A program made the translations under genes and the position numbers. Positions 54,584-62,904 of a stretch of DNA of 64,000 bases are shown in pieces. The stretch comes from Longimicrobium terrae. Its GTDB lineage: Bacteria; Gemmatimonadota; Gemmatimonadetes; Longimicrobiales; Longimicrobiaceae. The stretch is taken from contig NZ_JACHIA010000002.1 of assembly GCF_014202995.1 (NCBI RefSeq), positions 262,645 through 326,644 on the forward strand, given 5' to 3'. The notes under the pieces are model-generated. The model was not told the DNA's origin. It saw nothing but the letters and a program-made list of their open reading frames with translations, and searched no databases. Numbering within the stretch: the stretch's first letter is position 1; every line of letters begins with the position of its first letter.

Positions 54584-56914
54584 ATGAACACGATCACCCC
54601 GCGCCGCGCGTACCTCCCGTTTGCCGCCGCCCTGCTCGCGGCATGTACCCTCGCACCCCTCGCCGCCGCCCAGGAAGCGCGGCCTGCGGGGTGGACCATG
54701 GTGGTGAGCGGCTCGCACCGGTGGATGCACGGGCGCCAGCAGGCCGCGTTCGCGCGCGGCGGGGGCGAGCAGACGCAGATCGCCATCGATTCCGTCCGCC
54801 GCGACGGCGCGCGCGGAGAGCGGACGCTGCTGATCCACATGGATACCGCCGCGTCGGTCACACATGACGCGCGCGGCCGGCTCGTCCGCATCGATGCCCC
54901 TGTCGAGTACCGCGGGTCGCCCGGTGAGTCCGCGCTCGATTCCGTGACGGCGATCGGGTGGAGCGTCATGGAGGGTGGACAACTGATCCTTCCCGCCGCG
55001 CGGCTGTGGGACCTGGTGCCGTCGCTTCCCGCGGGCGCGCCCAGGGCCGGGCTGCGGTGGACCGACCCGGTGGATCTGCACGCGGTGGCGGGCCCGTACG
55101 CGCAGTCGCTGCGGGGCGAACGCGTCAGCATCATCGTTCGCGACACGATGGTGCAGGGGCGCAGGATGTGGATCGTGCGGGACAGCGCGGCGGTGCGCTA
55201 CGAGGAGCGCTGGATCCGCATGGAACGCACGCTGGCGGATTCCGTGGGGGTGGAGCGCGTCGCGGACGGAATTGTCCGCGGCCGCCATCTGTACGATCCC
55301 GCACTCGGCCTTTTCCGCCAGCGCGCGGACACGGCGCGGTACGCGGGCGAGGCTACCCTGCGCTACCCGGACGGCCGCCGGTTCCGTACCCCGGCGCGCT
55401 ACGAGCGCACCCGCGCGTGGATGCTGTACGATTCCGCGAGTCTCGCCCGGCGCGAGCAGGAGGCGATGGATGCCGCGAGGCGGCACAACAGCGGCGGCAT
55501 GCTCCGCTTTGCCGATGGGGAAATCGAGGAGAGGCTGTCCAAAGGCGACACGGTGCTGCGCGATTCGCTCATCGCCGCCTGGAACTCCGCACGCGACCCC
55601 GGCGCCCGGAGTGCGGCACTCCTCGCGCTGGGCTGGCATGTGGGCGAGGAGAAGCAGGAGGAGATGGCGCAACTCGCGCTGCTGGCGGGGGACACCGCCT
55701 ACTACGTCCGCCATGTGGTGGAGGGATTCTACACCGGCAATCGCCCCCCGGTGAACGCGGCCGAACTGCAGATCCTTCTCCCCTTCATGAACGATCCGGG
55801 GCTGGCGTTCGCGTTCGGCATCGACCTGGACCCCATGTACGAGGACCCGCGCCAGGGCCTGCTGACCGATCCGCCGGCGGTGCAGCCGGATTCCACGCGG
55901 TGGTCGTGCACGCGCGCCGCATGCGAGCTGCTGATGGCGCAATACGATCAGGCGCGCGAGCCCCGGCTGCGGGCGCTGGGCCTGATCGCGCGGCTGGCGT
56001 TCGATCCGGCGCGCTGGGGCCCCGTGGTTCTGCGCGAGGGTCCGGCGAACCCGTATCTGGCGTATGCGGTGATGGCGGTGCGCGGGGTGGCCGCGACGTG
56101 GGAGGCGGCGGCCCATGCACCGATACCGGAGCCGGGGGCGGACTGGCGCGCGTGGCTGGAATGGATGGACGGGCGCAACCCGGCCTATGCCGCGGCCAAC
56201 CCCACCCTGCCTCGTCCGGGAGTGCGGTGGGACGCCGCGCACCGCACCACGGTGCGCTTTCAGCAGGTGCTCACCGGACGGCGGATTGTGGATGAACTGC
56301 ACGCCCGGCTCGCCGCGGCGGAGTCCGACTCGGCCCGGCTGGTCTTCGGCACGATGCTGGTGGGGATGGATGAGGCGATCCACACCCCCGCGCAGATCGC
56401 GCAGATGGTGCAGTCGGCGTCGGTTGCCGACCGCGCGCTCGGGATGCGGCAGCTGCCCATGCTGTTCCGCGACGCGGTTCCCGCCGATTCCGCGACCGCC
56501 GAGGTGCTGGTGGACCGGGTACTCGCCATCCAGATCGACGCTGCGCAGCCCTGGCCGGATGTGGACGGCAAGACCGCGCGCGCGTGGGTCACCGCGCGCG
56601 GGGAAGGTCCCATCCCCGCGCTGCTGCGGCGCGACAGCCTGCCGCCAGAAGTGGCGCGCCGCTGGGGTGCGCGCGTGCGGCTGCTCTCCGCCGCGGAACT
56701 CGCGGCGCTTCCGCAACGGGAGCCCGGCACCCGCATCCGCGTGTCGCGGCCGATGGTGCTGGGCCCGTTTGCCCGGGTGGACCTGCGGTTTGATTCGCGC
56801 TATCCTCGCGGCGCGGACGAGGCGCCCGCGGGCAACGCGGGCCTGTGGAGCGCGTGGCTGCTGAAGACGCCGGGGGGATGGGTCCTGGTCATGCAGGGCG
56901 GCAGCATCACCTGA
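54584..56914 (+). CDS. large exported protein of unknown function, 776 aa
   Basis: The signal peptide (F-A-A-A-L-L-A-A-C-T-L-A-P-L-A-A-A-Q, cleaved after residue 29 or so) shows export. The first half is beta-rich (repeated R-x-x-V-E-R-V, Y-x-P-G type strands). The second half is helical, with repeated L-x-x-L-G-L-I and A-A-H-A-P patterns that resemble HEAT-like repeats. The end is beta-rich again (G-W-V-L-V-M-Q-G-G-S). No enzyme motif is clear. The start ATG at 54584 is the first with a proper signal peptide. Confidence 0.7.
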   Translation: MNTITPRRAYLPFAAALLAACTLAPLAAAQEARPAGWTMVVSGSHRWMHGRQQAAFARGGGEQTQIAIDSVRRDGARGERTLLIHMDTAASVTHDARGRLVRIDAPVEYRGSPGESALDSVTAIGWSVMEGGQLILPAARLWDLVPSLPAGAPRAGLRWTDPVDLHAVAGPYAQSLRGERVSIIVRDTMVQGRRMWIVRDSAAVRYEERWIRMERTLADSVGVERVADGIVRGRHLYDPALGLFRQRADTARYAGEATLRYPDGRRFRTPARYERTRAWMLYDSASLARREQEAMDAARRHNSGGMLRFADGEIEERLSKGDTVLRDSLIAAWNSARDPGARSAALLALGWHVGEEKQEEMAQLALLAGDTAYYVRHVVEGFYTGNRPPVNAAELQILLPFMNDPGLAFAFGIDLDPMYEDPRQGLLTDPPAVQPDSTRWSCTRAACELLMAQYDQAREPRLRALGLIARLAFDPARWGPVVLREGPANPYLAYAVMAVRGVAATWEAAAHAPIPEPGADWRAWLEWMDGRNPAYAAANPTLPRPGVRWDAAHRTTVRFQQVLTGRRIVDELHARLAAAESDSARLVFGTMLVGMDEAIHTPAQIAQMVQSASVADRALGMRQLPMLFRDAVPADSATAEVLVDRVLAIQIDAAQPWPDVDGKTARAWVTARGEGPIPALLRRDSLPPEVARRWGARVRLLSAAELAALPQREPGTRIRVSRPMVLGPFARVDLRFDSRYPRGADEAPAGNAGLWSAWLLKTPGGWVLVMQGGSIT

Positions 56915-56985
56915 CGCCACCGCAGGCACATCGCTCGCTGTGACGCCAGGTGGTTGGTCGACAACCGGTGATGAAGGAGCGGGCG

Positions 56986-57081
56986 ATGTGGATCTGCTTC
57001 TCTTGGTCCATCCTGGATGGAGAACTCAACAAACGTCTGATGATCGACAAAGGGGGACCCGGCCAGGGTCCCCCTTTTTGA
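56986..57081 (+). CDS. possible 31-residue peptide ORF
   Basis: An ATG at 56986 follows AAGGAG with a 6-bp spacer, an ideal ribosome site. The peptide begins M-W-I-C-F-S-W-S-I-L-D-G and runs through the terminator stem to a TGA at 57079-57081. It is short and unproven, but the spacing is better than chance for this GC-rich DNA. Confidence 0.3.
   Translation: MWICFSWSILDGELNKRLMIDKGGPGQGPPF
57049..57079. terminator. intrinsic terminator
   Basis: A perfect 12-bp stem (57049-57060 with 57066-57077) ends in a T run on the plus strand. It lies between converging operons. Confidence 0.9.
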
Positions 57082-57102
57082 ACCGTCGGATGCCGCGCGT
57101 TT

Positions 57103-57741
57103 CTACAACGCGGCGCCGGAAGCGACCCATGCCTCGATGTCGTTCACTCCGCGGAGCCGCTTTACGACTTGATCTTCCCCGATCCGGATCGCCTGGTCCG
57201 TCTGTACCGTGCGCCGCAGCACCAGCATCTGCGGGACATCTGCATCGCCTGGAATGTCCCGCCAGATGTACTTGGTAGCTGCGTCACTGGTCCAGTTCCC
57301 GCCCGACATGACTTCGTCGAACTCGCCGAATCTCGCCAGGAACGCGAGTCCGTCCGCGGTGCGCCAGTCCAGGGCGACACCGATGGCGCGAAACCGCAGC
57401 CCGCTCGCGTTTGCGTGGGCCTGCAGCCGTACCTTGGCGGTCTCCACGACCGTGGGAAAGCCCGCCCGCTTCTGCGCGTTGCAGAAGCTCGCGCCGATGA
57501 AGACCAGAATAATCTCCTCGCCGGACGCGAGGGAAGTGGATGGCTGATACACTCGCCGCGCGGATTCCGCGCTGATGGGGGCGAGTGCCGCCGCGACGGC
57601 CGCGGGTGCCGGGGCGGGAGATGCCCATTGTGCACGGATCGTCACAGCGAGCAGAGCGAGGCCCGTGAACAGCCACACCGCTGTTCCCGCACGGGTCAGC
57701 CCGCGTTGGAACTCGTCGGATCGCAGGCGAGGGAATCTCAT
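57103..57741 (-). CDS. membrane-anchored thioredoxin-like-fold protein with a single cysteine
   Basis: 212 residues with an N-terminal anchor (about 19-37) and a periplasmic domain. The domain reads I-I-L-V-F-I-G-A-S-F-C-N-A-Q-K (C87) and later D-V-P-Q-M-L-V-L (P170, a candidate cis-proline). This is the outline of a thioredoxin-like fold with one active-site cysteine instead of C-x-x-C. It is the last gene of the peptide operon; its start overlaps the propeller gene stop by 4 bp (ATGA). A redox or disulfide-related role in peptide maturation is inference. Confidence 0.7.
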   Translation of the reverse strand: MRFPRLRSDEFQRGLTRAGTAVWLFTGLALLAVTIRAQWASPAPAPAAVAAALAPISAESARRVYQPSTSLASGEEIILVFIGASFCNAQKRAGFPTVVETAKVRLQAHANASGLRFRAIGVALDWRTADGLAFLARFGEFDEVMSGGNWTSDAATKYIWRDIPGDADVPQMLVLRRTVQTDQAIRIGEDQVVKRLRGVNDIEAWVASGAAL

Positions 57742-58823
57742 CGTAACAGTTCCTCAAGCGAGGCGGGCACCTTGCTGACCGCCGGAAAGGGGCTGGTTTC
57801 CACGATGGAGAAGCGGTCCGGAGCCGCCGCCATGACACGCGGAAGACGCACTTCCAATGGCCGGATGCGGCCGTCGCCACGGGAGAGCAGGTAGGATCGA
57901 ACCGAATCGAATTCGTGCTGGCTGTTCGTTCCCTTCTTGAGCCGGCCCACCTGGACCAGCCAGTCGCCCGAGCCCAGCGGAACGACGGCGCTCCCGTAGT
58001 CGTGTCCGCCTCCGCCGGGGACGTCGAAACGCATTCCGCCATCGGCCGTGGGACGCACGCGGACGGGCCGGTACCCGGGGATTGGCGCGGTGCCGATCAA
58101 CGCGCCTGTCACGGCTGAGAACCGCAGCACTTCCGGGCGAAGGGAAGGCAGGAACGCGATCTCCCCCGCGGCCCTGCAGCCCAGATAGCCGCTGGCGCGG
58201 TATCCGCGGAGCAGGATGTCTTCGGAAGCGGCGTCCGGCGCGAACGAGCGGAGGACGCGTCCATCCCCCGAGGACACTTCATGCAGCAGAAAGCCCTTCC
58301 GCCCACCCAGGACGTAGAGCCGCCCGGAGATGTAGCACAGGTCTGCGGCATGGAAGTCCAGCGGGATGGTTCGCCGCCAGGTGCCGTCCGCCGGATCGAA
58401 GACATCGATTCCCTGACGCCGTTCATCCAGCACGTACAAACCGGTTCCCGCGTCATCCCACGCCAGGGCGACGGGGCCCATGAACTCGCCCGGGCCCCCG
58501 CCGCGCCCGCCGAGAAGCGCGGACCGCTCACCTGACGCTGAGAAGACGCCGACGTGATGATTGAGCACATCAAGCACGAATGTGCGGCCATCCCTGGCCA
58601 TCGCCACGTCACCCACCAGCCCGAACACGCTCTCGTCCGGTACGCCGGGGACCGTAAGCCGGGGCTGTTCCCGGCCGTGAAAGACATCGGGCAGAGAAAG
58701 CGCGGGATCCGTGTAGCCTTCCGGCGCTGGAAGCCGGCGGGCCGCCGTGTGCACCGCGAGCCCTCCCGCGCACACGAACAGAAGGATCAGCAGCGGCCCT
58801 GCTTTTCTTTGCAAGACAGGCAT
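57738..58823 (-). CDS. exported six-bladed beta-propeller protein
   Basis: 361 residues. The N-terminal hydrophobic stretch (about 10-26, with a cysteine at 18) anchors or exports it. The propeller carries G-G-R-G-G-G-P-G-E-F at 105-114 and repeated L-Y-V-L-D-x and Y-V-L-G-G-R-type strands, the pattern of NHL/6-bladed propellers. In Bacteroidota, similar propellers sit beside NVEALA-type secreted peptides; here the neighbours are cysteine-rich peptides. It likely binds a peptide or other ligand at the membrane. Confidence 0.8.
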   Translation of the reverse strand: MPVLQRKAGPLLILLFVCAGGLAVHTAARRLPAPEGYTDPALSLPDVFHGREQPRLTVPGVPDESVFGLVGDVAMARDGRTFVLDVLNHHVGVFSASGERSALLGGRGGGPGEFMGPVALAWDDAGTGLYVLDERRQGIDVFDPADGTWRRTIPLDFHAADLCYISGRLYVLGGRKGFLLHEVSSGDGRVLRSFAPDAASEDILLRGYRASGYLGCRAAGEIAFLPSLRPEVLRFSAVTGALIGTAPIPGYRPVRVRPTADGGMRFDVPGGGGHDYGSAVVPLGSGDWLVQVGRLKKGTNSQHEFDSVRSYLLSRGDGRIRPLEVRLPRVMAAAPDRFSIVETSPFPAVSKVPASLEELLR

Positions 58824-58851
58824 GATTCAGGGCGTGAAAAGTGTTGTGCCG

Positions 58852-59073
58852 CTACGGGCAACGCCCTGCCGTGCAGCCCCCGTCCCTTGAAAACAGCGCG
58901 CAATTCACGCGGGGCATGTAGCGGCACATCTGCCATCCGTGACACTCGGTATTTGCACACGTCTGCGCTTGGGCGTCGGGAACTCCGCCCAGGATTCCCA
59001 GATGAGTCGCGGCGGCCAGCGCAACCAGCGTGAGAACGAGTTTGAGCAGCAGGGACCTTGGGATGTGCGCCAT
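58852..59073 (-). CDS. secreted six-cysteine peptide, 73 aa (paralogue 1)
   Basis: An N-terminal signal segment (K-L-V-L-T-L-V-A-L-A-A-A) ends with a D-A-Q-A-Q type cleavage site near residue 37. The mature C-terminal 36 residues have six cysteines in C-x4-C-x5-C-x7-C-x8-C-x4-C. The same pattern with one spacing change is in the next peptide. GGAG lies 6 bp before the ATG. The function is unknown; the spacing suggests three disulfides. Confidence 0.7.
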   Translation of the reverse strand: MAHIPRSLLLKLVLTLVALAAATHLGILGGVPDAQAQTCANTECHGWQMCRYMPRVNCALFSRDGGCTAGRCP

Positions 59074-59113
59074 CGACAGCTCCGTGGTTGAGGTACGTTT
59101 CCGGTCCGGACTC

Positions 59114-59335
59114 TCAGCAGCCGGTGTTGGTGCAACTCAGGTTCGTCATCGAACAGCTGATTCCGGCGTTGAAGTAGCACCTGTCTATGCCCACGCAGCC
59201 GGTGTTCGAGCACCTTCTCACGTTCTGCGCGGTTGCCGTCTGCACGTTGGGCGTCCAGAACCCCGCGCACCCCAGGCACACGGCGGTAAGCACCACGCGA
59301 ACTGCGAGCGCCCGAATTCTCGACGTGCCGATCAT
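59114..59335 (-). CDS. secreted six-cysteine peptide, 73 aa (paralogue 2)
   Basis: Same length and layout as its neighbour: signal segment, T-A-T-A-Q type cleavage, then C-x4-C-x5-C-x7-C-x6-C-x4-C. Both ends of the knot share a C-x-N-T-G-C block, hinting at an internal duplication. AGGAGG lies 7 bp before the ATG and a consensus -35 precedes it. It is the first gene of the operon, so it is probably the most highly made product. Confidence 0.72.
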   Translation of the reverse strand: MIGTSRIRALAVRVVLTAVCLGCAGFWTPNVQTATAQNVRRCSNTGCVGIDRCYFNAGISCSMTNLSCTNTGC

Positions 59336-59386
59336 GTGCAGTCCTCCTGAAGGTTATGACCGGAACTGATCTGCCTCCCTCCCGCC

Positions 59387-59415
59387 ATGGTAGTCCGGTA
59401 GATTGCAGATGTCAA
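59387..59415 (-). promoter_or_regulatory. sigma-70-type promoter of the peptide operon
   Basis: On the minus strand TTGACA (59410-59415) is followed, 17 bp later, by TACCAT (59387-59392). Transcription would begin near 59380 and give a 5' leader of about 45 nt to the first peptide start. A perfect -35 with ideal spacing is rare in this window. Confidence 0.7.
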
Positions 59416-59548
59416 GCGTCATTTGTTGGCAGTTGGCGGCGAACGCAGGCCGAATGCTTCGGGCATTGAATCTGACGCCGCGCCGAGCGATGGTGATCGG
59501 GATTGCGATCGGCTCCGGGCAGGACGTTCTGAGCAGAAGGAGCGGTGG

Positions 59549-60091
59549 ATGAGCGGGATGGTGGAGGCGGTGAGCCGGAGCGGGCGGCATACGTTCAGCA
59601 AGGGCAACGAGTTGTGGATCCGGCTCGTGGCGGGGATGGGCGTGGAAGGCGACGCGCACATGGGTGCGACGGTGAAGCACCGGTACGACGCGCGCCGCCG
59701 CCCCCAGGCGCCCAACCTGCGGCAGGTGCACCTGATGCACGCGGAACTGCACCAGGAACTGCGTGCGGCCGGCTTTTCCGTGGGTGCGGGAGACATGGGC
59801 GAGAACGTCACCACGCGCGGCATCGACCTGCTGTCGCTGGGGACGGGAACGCGGCTGCACCTGGGCGATGAGGCCGTGGTGGAGGTCACGGGCCTGCGCA
59901 CCCCGTGCGTACAGATCGACCGCTTTCAGCCGGGGCTGATGGCGGCGGTGCTGGGGCGGGACGCGCACGGCCGCGTGATCCGCAAGTCGGGGATCATGTC
60001 GGTCGTGGTGCGGGGCGGGGACGTGCGCGCGGGTGACGCGATCCGTGTGGAGCCGCCCGCGGGCCCGCACGTTCCGCTCGCGCCCGTGTGA
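59549..60091 (+). CDS. MOSC-domain protein
   Basis: 180 residues from the ATG at 59549, after AAGGAG. MOSC domains bind sulfur-carrying molybdenum cofactor or related ligands. The key marks are G-V-E-G-D-A-H-M-G near the start, E-N-V-T-T-R-G-I-D-L and the conserved cysteine in L-R-T-P-C-V-Q-I-D. No molybdoenzyme is adjacent. A detoxification or sulfur-transfer role is likely. Confidence 0.88.
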   Translation: MSGMVEAVSRSGRHTFSKGNELWIRLVAGMGVEGDAHMGATVKHRYDARRRPQAPNLRQVHLMHAELHQELRAAGFSVGAGDMGENVTTRGIDLLSLGTGTRLHLGDEAVVEVTGLRTPCVQIDRFQPGLMAAVLGRDAHGRVIRKSGIMSVVVRGGDVRAGDAIRVEPPAGPHVPLAPV

Positions 60092-60100
60092 CGGGAAGAA

Positions 60101-60140
60101 AGTGCGTGAGTGCTGGGTGCGTTAGTGCGTTAGTGCGAAA
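60101..60140 (+). repeat. GTGCGTGAGTGCTGG repeat, single copy
   Basis: Unit of the same family as 14298 and 38395. No inverted partner lies within the next 200 bp. Confidence 0.75.
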
Positions 60141-60328
60141 GAACGGGGGAAGCGGGTTGATGCGGCGGGGGAGCGTTCCTCGATCAGCGCCGAGAGTGTG
60201 AGGCAGAACGCTCGTCGGGGCGGGATGCTGGCGACGCGGTACGGGGAGTGCACGGGCGCTGCCGCAGGTCGCCGCTCCGGATGTCGGGGCGGCGACGCGC
60301 GTTGTTCCACTCCACTCCAGAGTTCCGC

Positions 60329-61825
60329 GTGAAGGAAGCCACCACTCATCGTTCGCTCGTCTTTTTCGCCCTGCTGCTGGCAATGTTCATGGCCGCCATC
60401 GAGGGCACCATCATCGCCACCGCCATGCCCAGCATCGCGGCCGAACTGGGCGGTTTCTCTCTTTACAGCTGGGTTTTTTCGTCGTTTCTGCTCATGCAGG
60501 CGGTGGCGATCCCCATCTTCGGCAAGCTGGCCGACATCGTGGGCCGCAAGCCGGTGTTCATCCTGGGCGTCGTCGTGTTCCTGGCGGGATCGGTGCTGTG
60601 CGGCCTCGCCAACTCCATGGGAATGCTCGTTCTTTTCCGCTTCATCCAGGGGCTGGGCGCCGGCGCCGTGCAGCCCATGACCAGCACGCTGGCCGGCGAC
60701 CTGTACTCGCTGGAGGAGCGCGGCCGCGTGCAGGGCTACATCTCGGGCGTGTGGGGAATTTCGTCCATCCTGGGACCGCTGGCCGGCGGGCTGATCGTGC
60801 ACAGCATCGGCTGGAAGTGGATTTTCTGGATCAACGTTCCCTTCGGCATCGCCGCCATCGTGCTGGTGATGCTGTACCTGCACGAGGGGCTGGAGCGCAA
60901 GAAGAGCAGCGTGGACTACGCGGGCGCGGGGCTGCTGCTGGCCGCGGTCGGCACGCTGATGCTGGGGCTTACCGAGGCCAGCACGTGGCCCGCCACGACC
61001 ACGGCGGCGCTGTTCGCGGTTTCGGCGATCGCGTTCGTCCTGTTCGTGCGGCAGGAGCGGCGCGCGGCGGACCCGCTGATGCACATGGAACTGTGGAGCA
61101 GCGCGCTCTTCCGCAACGCCAACCTGGCCACGCTCTGGTCGGGAATCATGATGATCGGGCTGATCACCTTTCTGCCCACGTACGTGCAGGGCGTGCTGGG
61201 CGGAAGCGCGCTGGTGGCGGGATTTGCGCTTTCCGCGATGACGCTGGGCTGGCCGCTTTCCGCCATGCTGGCCGGCAAGCGCATCGTCACCGTGGGCGTG
61301 CGGCCCATGGTGCGCGCGGGCGGCGCGTCGGTGCTGGCGGGAACGGTGATCATCGCCCTGTTCGCGTCCACGGGTCCGGTGGCCGCGGGCGTGGGCTCGT
61401 TCGTGACGGGAATCGGGCTGGGCCTGCTGAGTTTGACCGCCATCATCGCCATTCAGGCGAGCGTGCCGTGGAACCAGCGCGGCGTGGCCACGGCGGCCAA
61501 CATGCTCATGCGCATTCTGGGCAACGCGCTGGGCGCAGCCCTCTTCGGCGGCATCCTCAACCTGTTGATGAGCCGCTACCTGCGCCGCGAGGGGCTGCAG
61601 GACCGCGTGTCGCTGGACAGCATTCAGGACCTGATGTCGGAGTCCGCGCCGGGCACCGTCCATCTGACGCCCGACGTGCTGAACCTGCTGCGCGCCGGCC
61701 TGTCTGACAGCCTGCACGTCGTATTCTGGGGCACGGCGATTCTCGGCGTACTCACGCTGCTCGCCACGTGGCGCATTCCGGAACTGGAGCGCGTGGAGTC
61801 GCCCGGGCCCATGATGCACGAATAA
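60329..61825 (+). CDS. DHA2-family MFS multidrug exporter
   Basis: 498 residues from the GTG at 60329, with about 14 hydrophobic helices. Family marks are G-K-L-A-D-I-V-G-R-K-P (motif A), R-F-I-Q-G-L-G-A-G (motif B) and G-I-S-S-I-L-G-P-L-A-G-G (motif C). These fit EmrB/QacA-type proton-driven exporters. Substrates are unknown. Starts further upstream are possible but the family N terminus fits this one. Confidence 0.9.
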   Translation: MKEATTHRSLVFFALLLAMFMAAIEGTIIATAMPSIAAELGGFSLYSWVFSSFLLMQAVAIPIFGKLADIVGRKPVFILGVVVFLAGSVLCGLANSMGMLVLFRFIQGLGAGAVQPMTSTLAGDLYSLEERGRVQGYISGVWGISSILGPLAGGLIVHSIGWKWIFWINVPFGIAAIVLVMLYLHEGLERKKSSVDYAGAGLLLAAVGTLMLGLTEASTWPATTTAALFAVSAIAFVLFVRQERRAADPLMHMELWSSALFRNANLATLWSGIMMIGLITFLPTYVQGVLGGSALVAGFALSAMTLGWPLSAMLAGKRIVTVGVRPMVRAGGASVLAGTVIIALFASTGPVAAGVGSFVTGIGLGLLSLTAIIAIQASVPWNQRGVATAANMLMRILGNALGAALFGGILNLLMSRYLRREGLQDRVSLDSIQDLMSESAPGTVHLTPDVLNLLRAGLSDSLHVVFWGTAILGVLTLLATWRIPELERVESPGPMMHE

Positions 61826-61941
61826 CAGAAGGGCCTCACGCAGAGCCGCAGAGACGCAGAGAAAGAAAAAGAGACAAGGACAGGGGAACGGATCGCATCC
61901 GTTTCTCCTGTCCTTTTCTCTGCTGCTCTGCGTGAGGCTTC
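61826..61941. terminator. nested hairpin terminator between MFS and DinB genes
   Basis: Outer arms GCCTCACGCAGAGC (61833-61846) and GCTCTGCGTGAGGC (61925-61938) pair perfectly. An inner imperfect stem of about 18 bp (AAGGACAGG ... CCTGTCCTT) sits between them. The CTCTGCGT-type words are a widely seen bacterial intergenic motif. It terminates both converging genes. Confidence 0.75.
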
Positions 61942-61957
61942 TGCGTTTCTGCCGATG

Positions 61958-62446
61958 TCAGGCGATGGCGCCGGCGTGGCCCGCGACGCGGCGCAGCAGG
62001 CCCAACTGCCCCGCGTGGTACGCCTGGTGGAACATGACGGTGACGAGCAGCGACCCGACGGTCTCGTCCGGGTTGTTCGTCGGGCTGTTCGGCACGGGTT
62101 CCGCCAGCCGCGTTTCAGGGATCGACGCCAGCGCCGCGTCGAACTCCGCGCACGCCCGGTTCCAGCCATCGACGAGGCTGTCGAGCGGAAGTGCGTCCTT
62201 TTCCTCCAGCGGCGCGGAGCCGCGGGCGTACGGCTTCAGTGCGTCGCGCTCCATCACGCGCGCCGCGCCCAGCAGGCCCAGCACGTCGTTGTACACGCAG
62301 AGCAGGTGGCCCAGCACCCAGTTGGCCGAGTTGCCCGCCGGTTTCGGGGCGATCAGACTCTGCGCGTGCGAAACGCCGTCCGTGTTGAGGTTGACGACAC
62401 GGTGCGTGGACACCGCCTGCTGGCGGATGGCGGAAAGGGTGCTCAT
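61958..62446 (-). CDS. DinB-family protein
   Basis: 162 residues. Four-helix DinB marks include G-N-S-A-N-W-V-L-G-H-L-L (first histidine) and the histidines in M-F-H-Q-A-Y-H-A-G-Q. They probably bind a metal. The start ATG at 62446 follows GGGAGG. It is the last gene of an ArsR-SRPBCC-DinB operon; its start overlaps the SRPBCC stop by 4 bp. Confidence 0.88.
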   Translation of the reverse strand: MSTLSAIRQQAVSTHRVVNLNTDGVSHAQSLIAPKPAGNSANWVLGHLLCVYNDVLGLLGAARVMERDALKPYARGSAPLEEKDALPLDSLVDGWNRACAEFDAALASIPETRLAEPVPNSPTNNPDETVGSLLVTVMFHQAYHAGQLGLLRRVAGHAGAIA

Positions 62447-62904
62447 GCTGCCTCCCATTGAAAGAGTTCAACCAGCCGGTCCATCGTGCTGCCCCAGCCC
62501 TCGCCGTGACCGTCGCGGCTGGCGGCCGAGCCGAAGCCCTCCTGCGTCAGCACCACGCGCGTCGTGGGGCCATCCTCCACAAATTCCACGGTGACCGTCG
62601 TTTCCGGGGTGGCAGTGCCGCCGTCGTGATGCCACTGGTGCGTGTAGACCAGCTTCTCCGGCGGAATCACCTGCCGGTAGACGCCGAACGCCTCGTGGCG
62701 CGTTCCGTTCGGCTCCAGCATCACCACCCGCCACCGTCCGCCCGGCGACACGTCCATCTCGCCGTCGCCGATCGTCATCCCCTGAGGCGCGGACCACTGC
62801 TGGATGATCTCCGGCGTGGTCCACGCGGCGTACACGCGCTCCCGGCTGGCGCGGACCACGCGCTCCACCCGCAGCGTCAGCGCATCCGCGGTCTGCATCA
62901 TCAT
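62443..62904 (-). CDS. SRPBCC/AHSA1-like protein
   Basis: 153 residues of START-like barrel, with R-V-Y-A-A-W-T-T-P-E-I-I-Q-Q-W and G-W-G-S-T-M-D-R-L. ArsR-SRPBCC pairs are a common small operon type. The protein likely binds a hydrophobic ligand. Start and stop overlap both neighbours by 4 bp. Confidence 0.88.
   Translation of the reverse strand: MMMQTADALTLRVERVVRASRERVYAAWTTPEIIQQWSAPQGMTIGDGEMDVSPGGRWRVVMLEPNGTRHEAFGVYRQVIPPEKLVYTHQWHHDGGTATPETTVTVEFVEDGPTTRVVLTQEGFGSAASRDGHGEGWGSTMDRLVELFQWEAA

Noticed and set aside
54209-56929. 906-codon minus-strand frame opposite the exported 776-aa protein
   Set aside because: It lacks a start context and domains. The plus-strand frame has a clear signal peptide and balanced composition.
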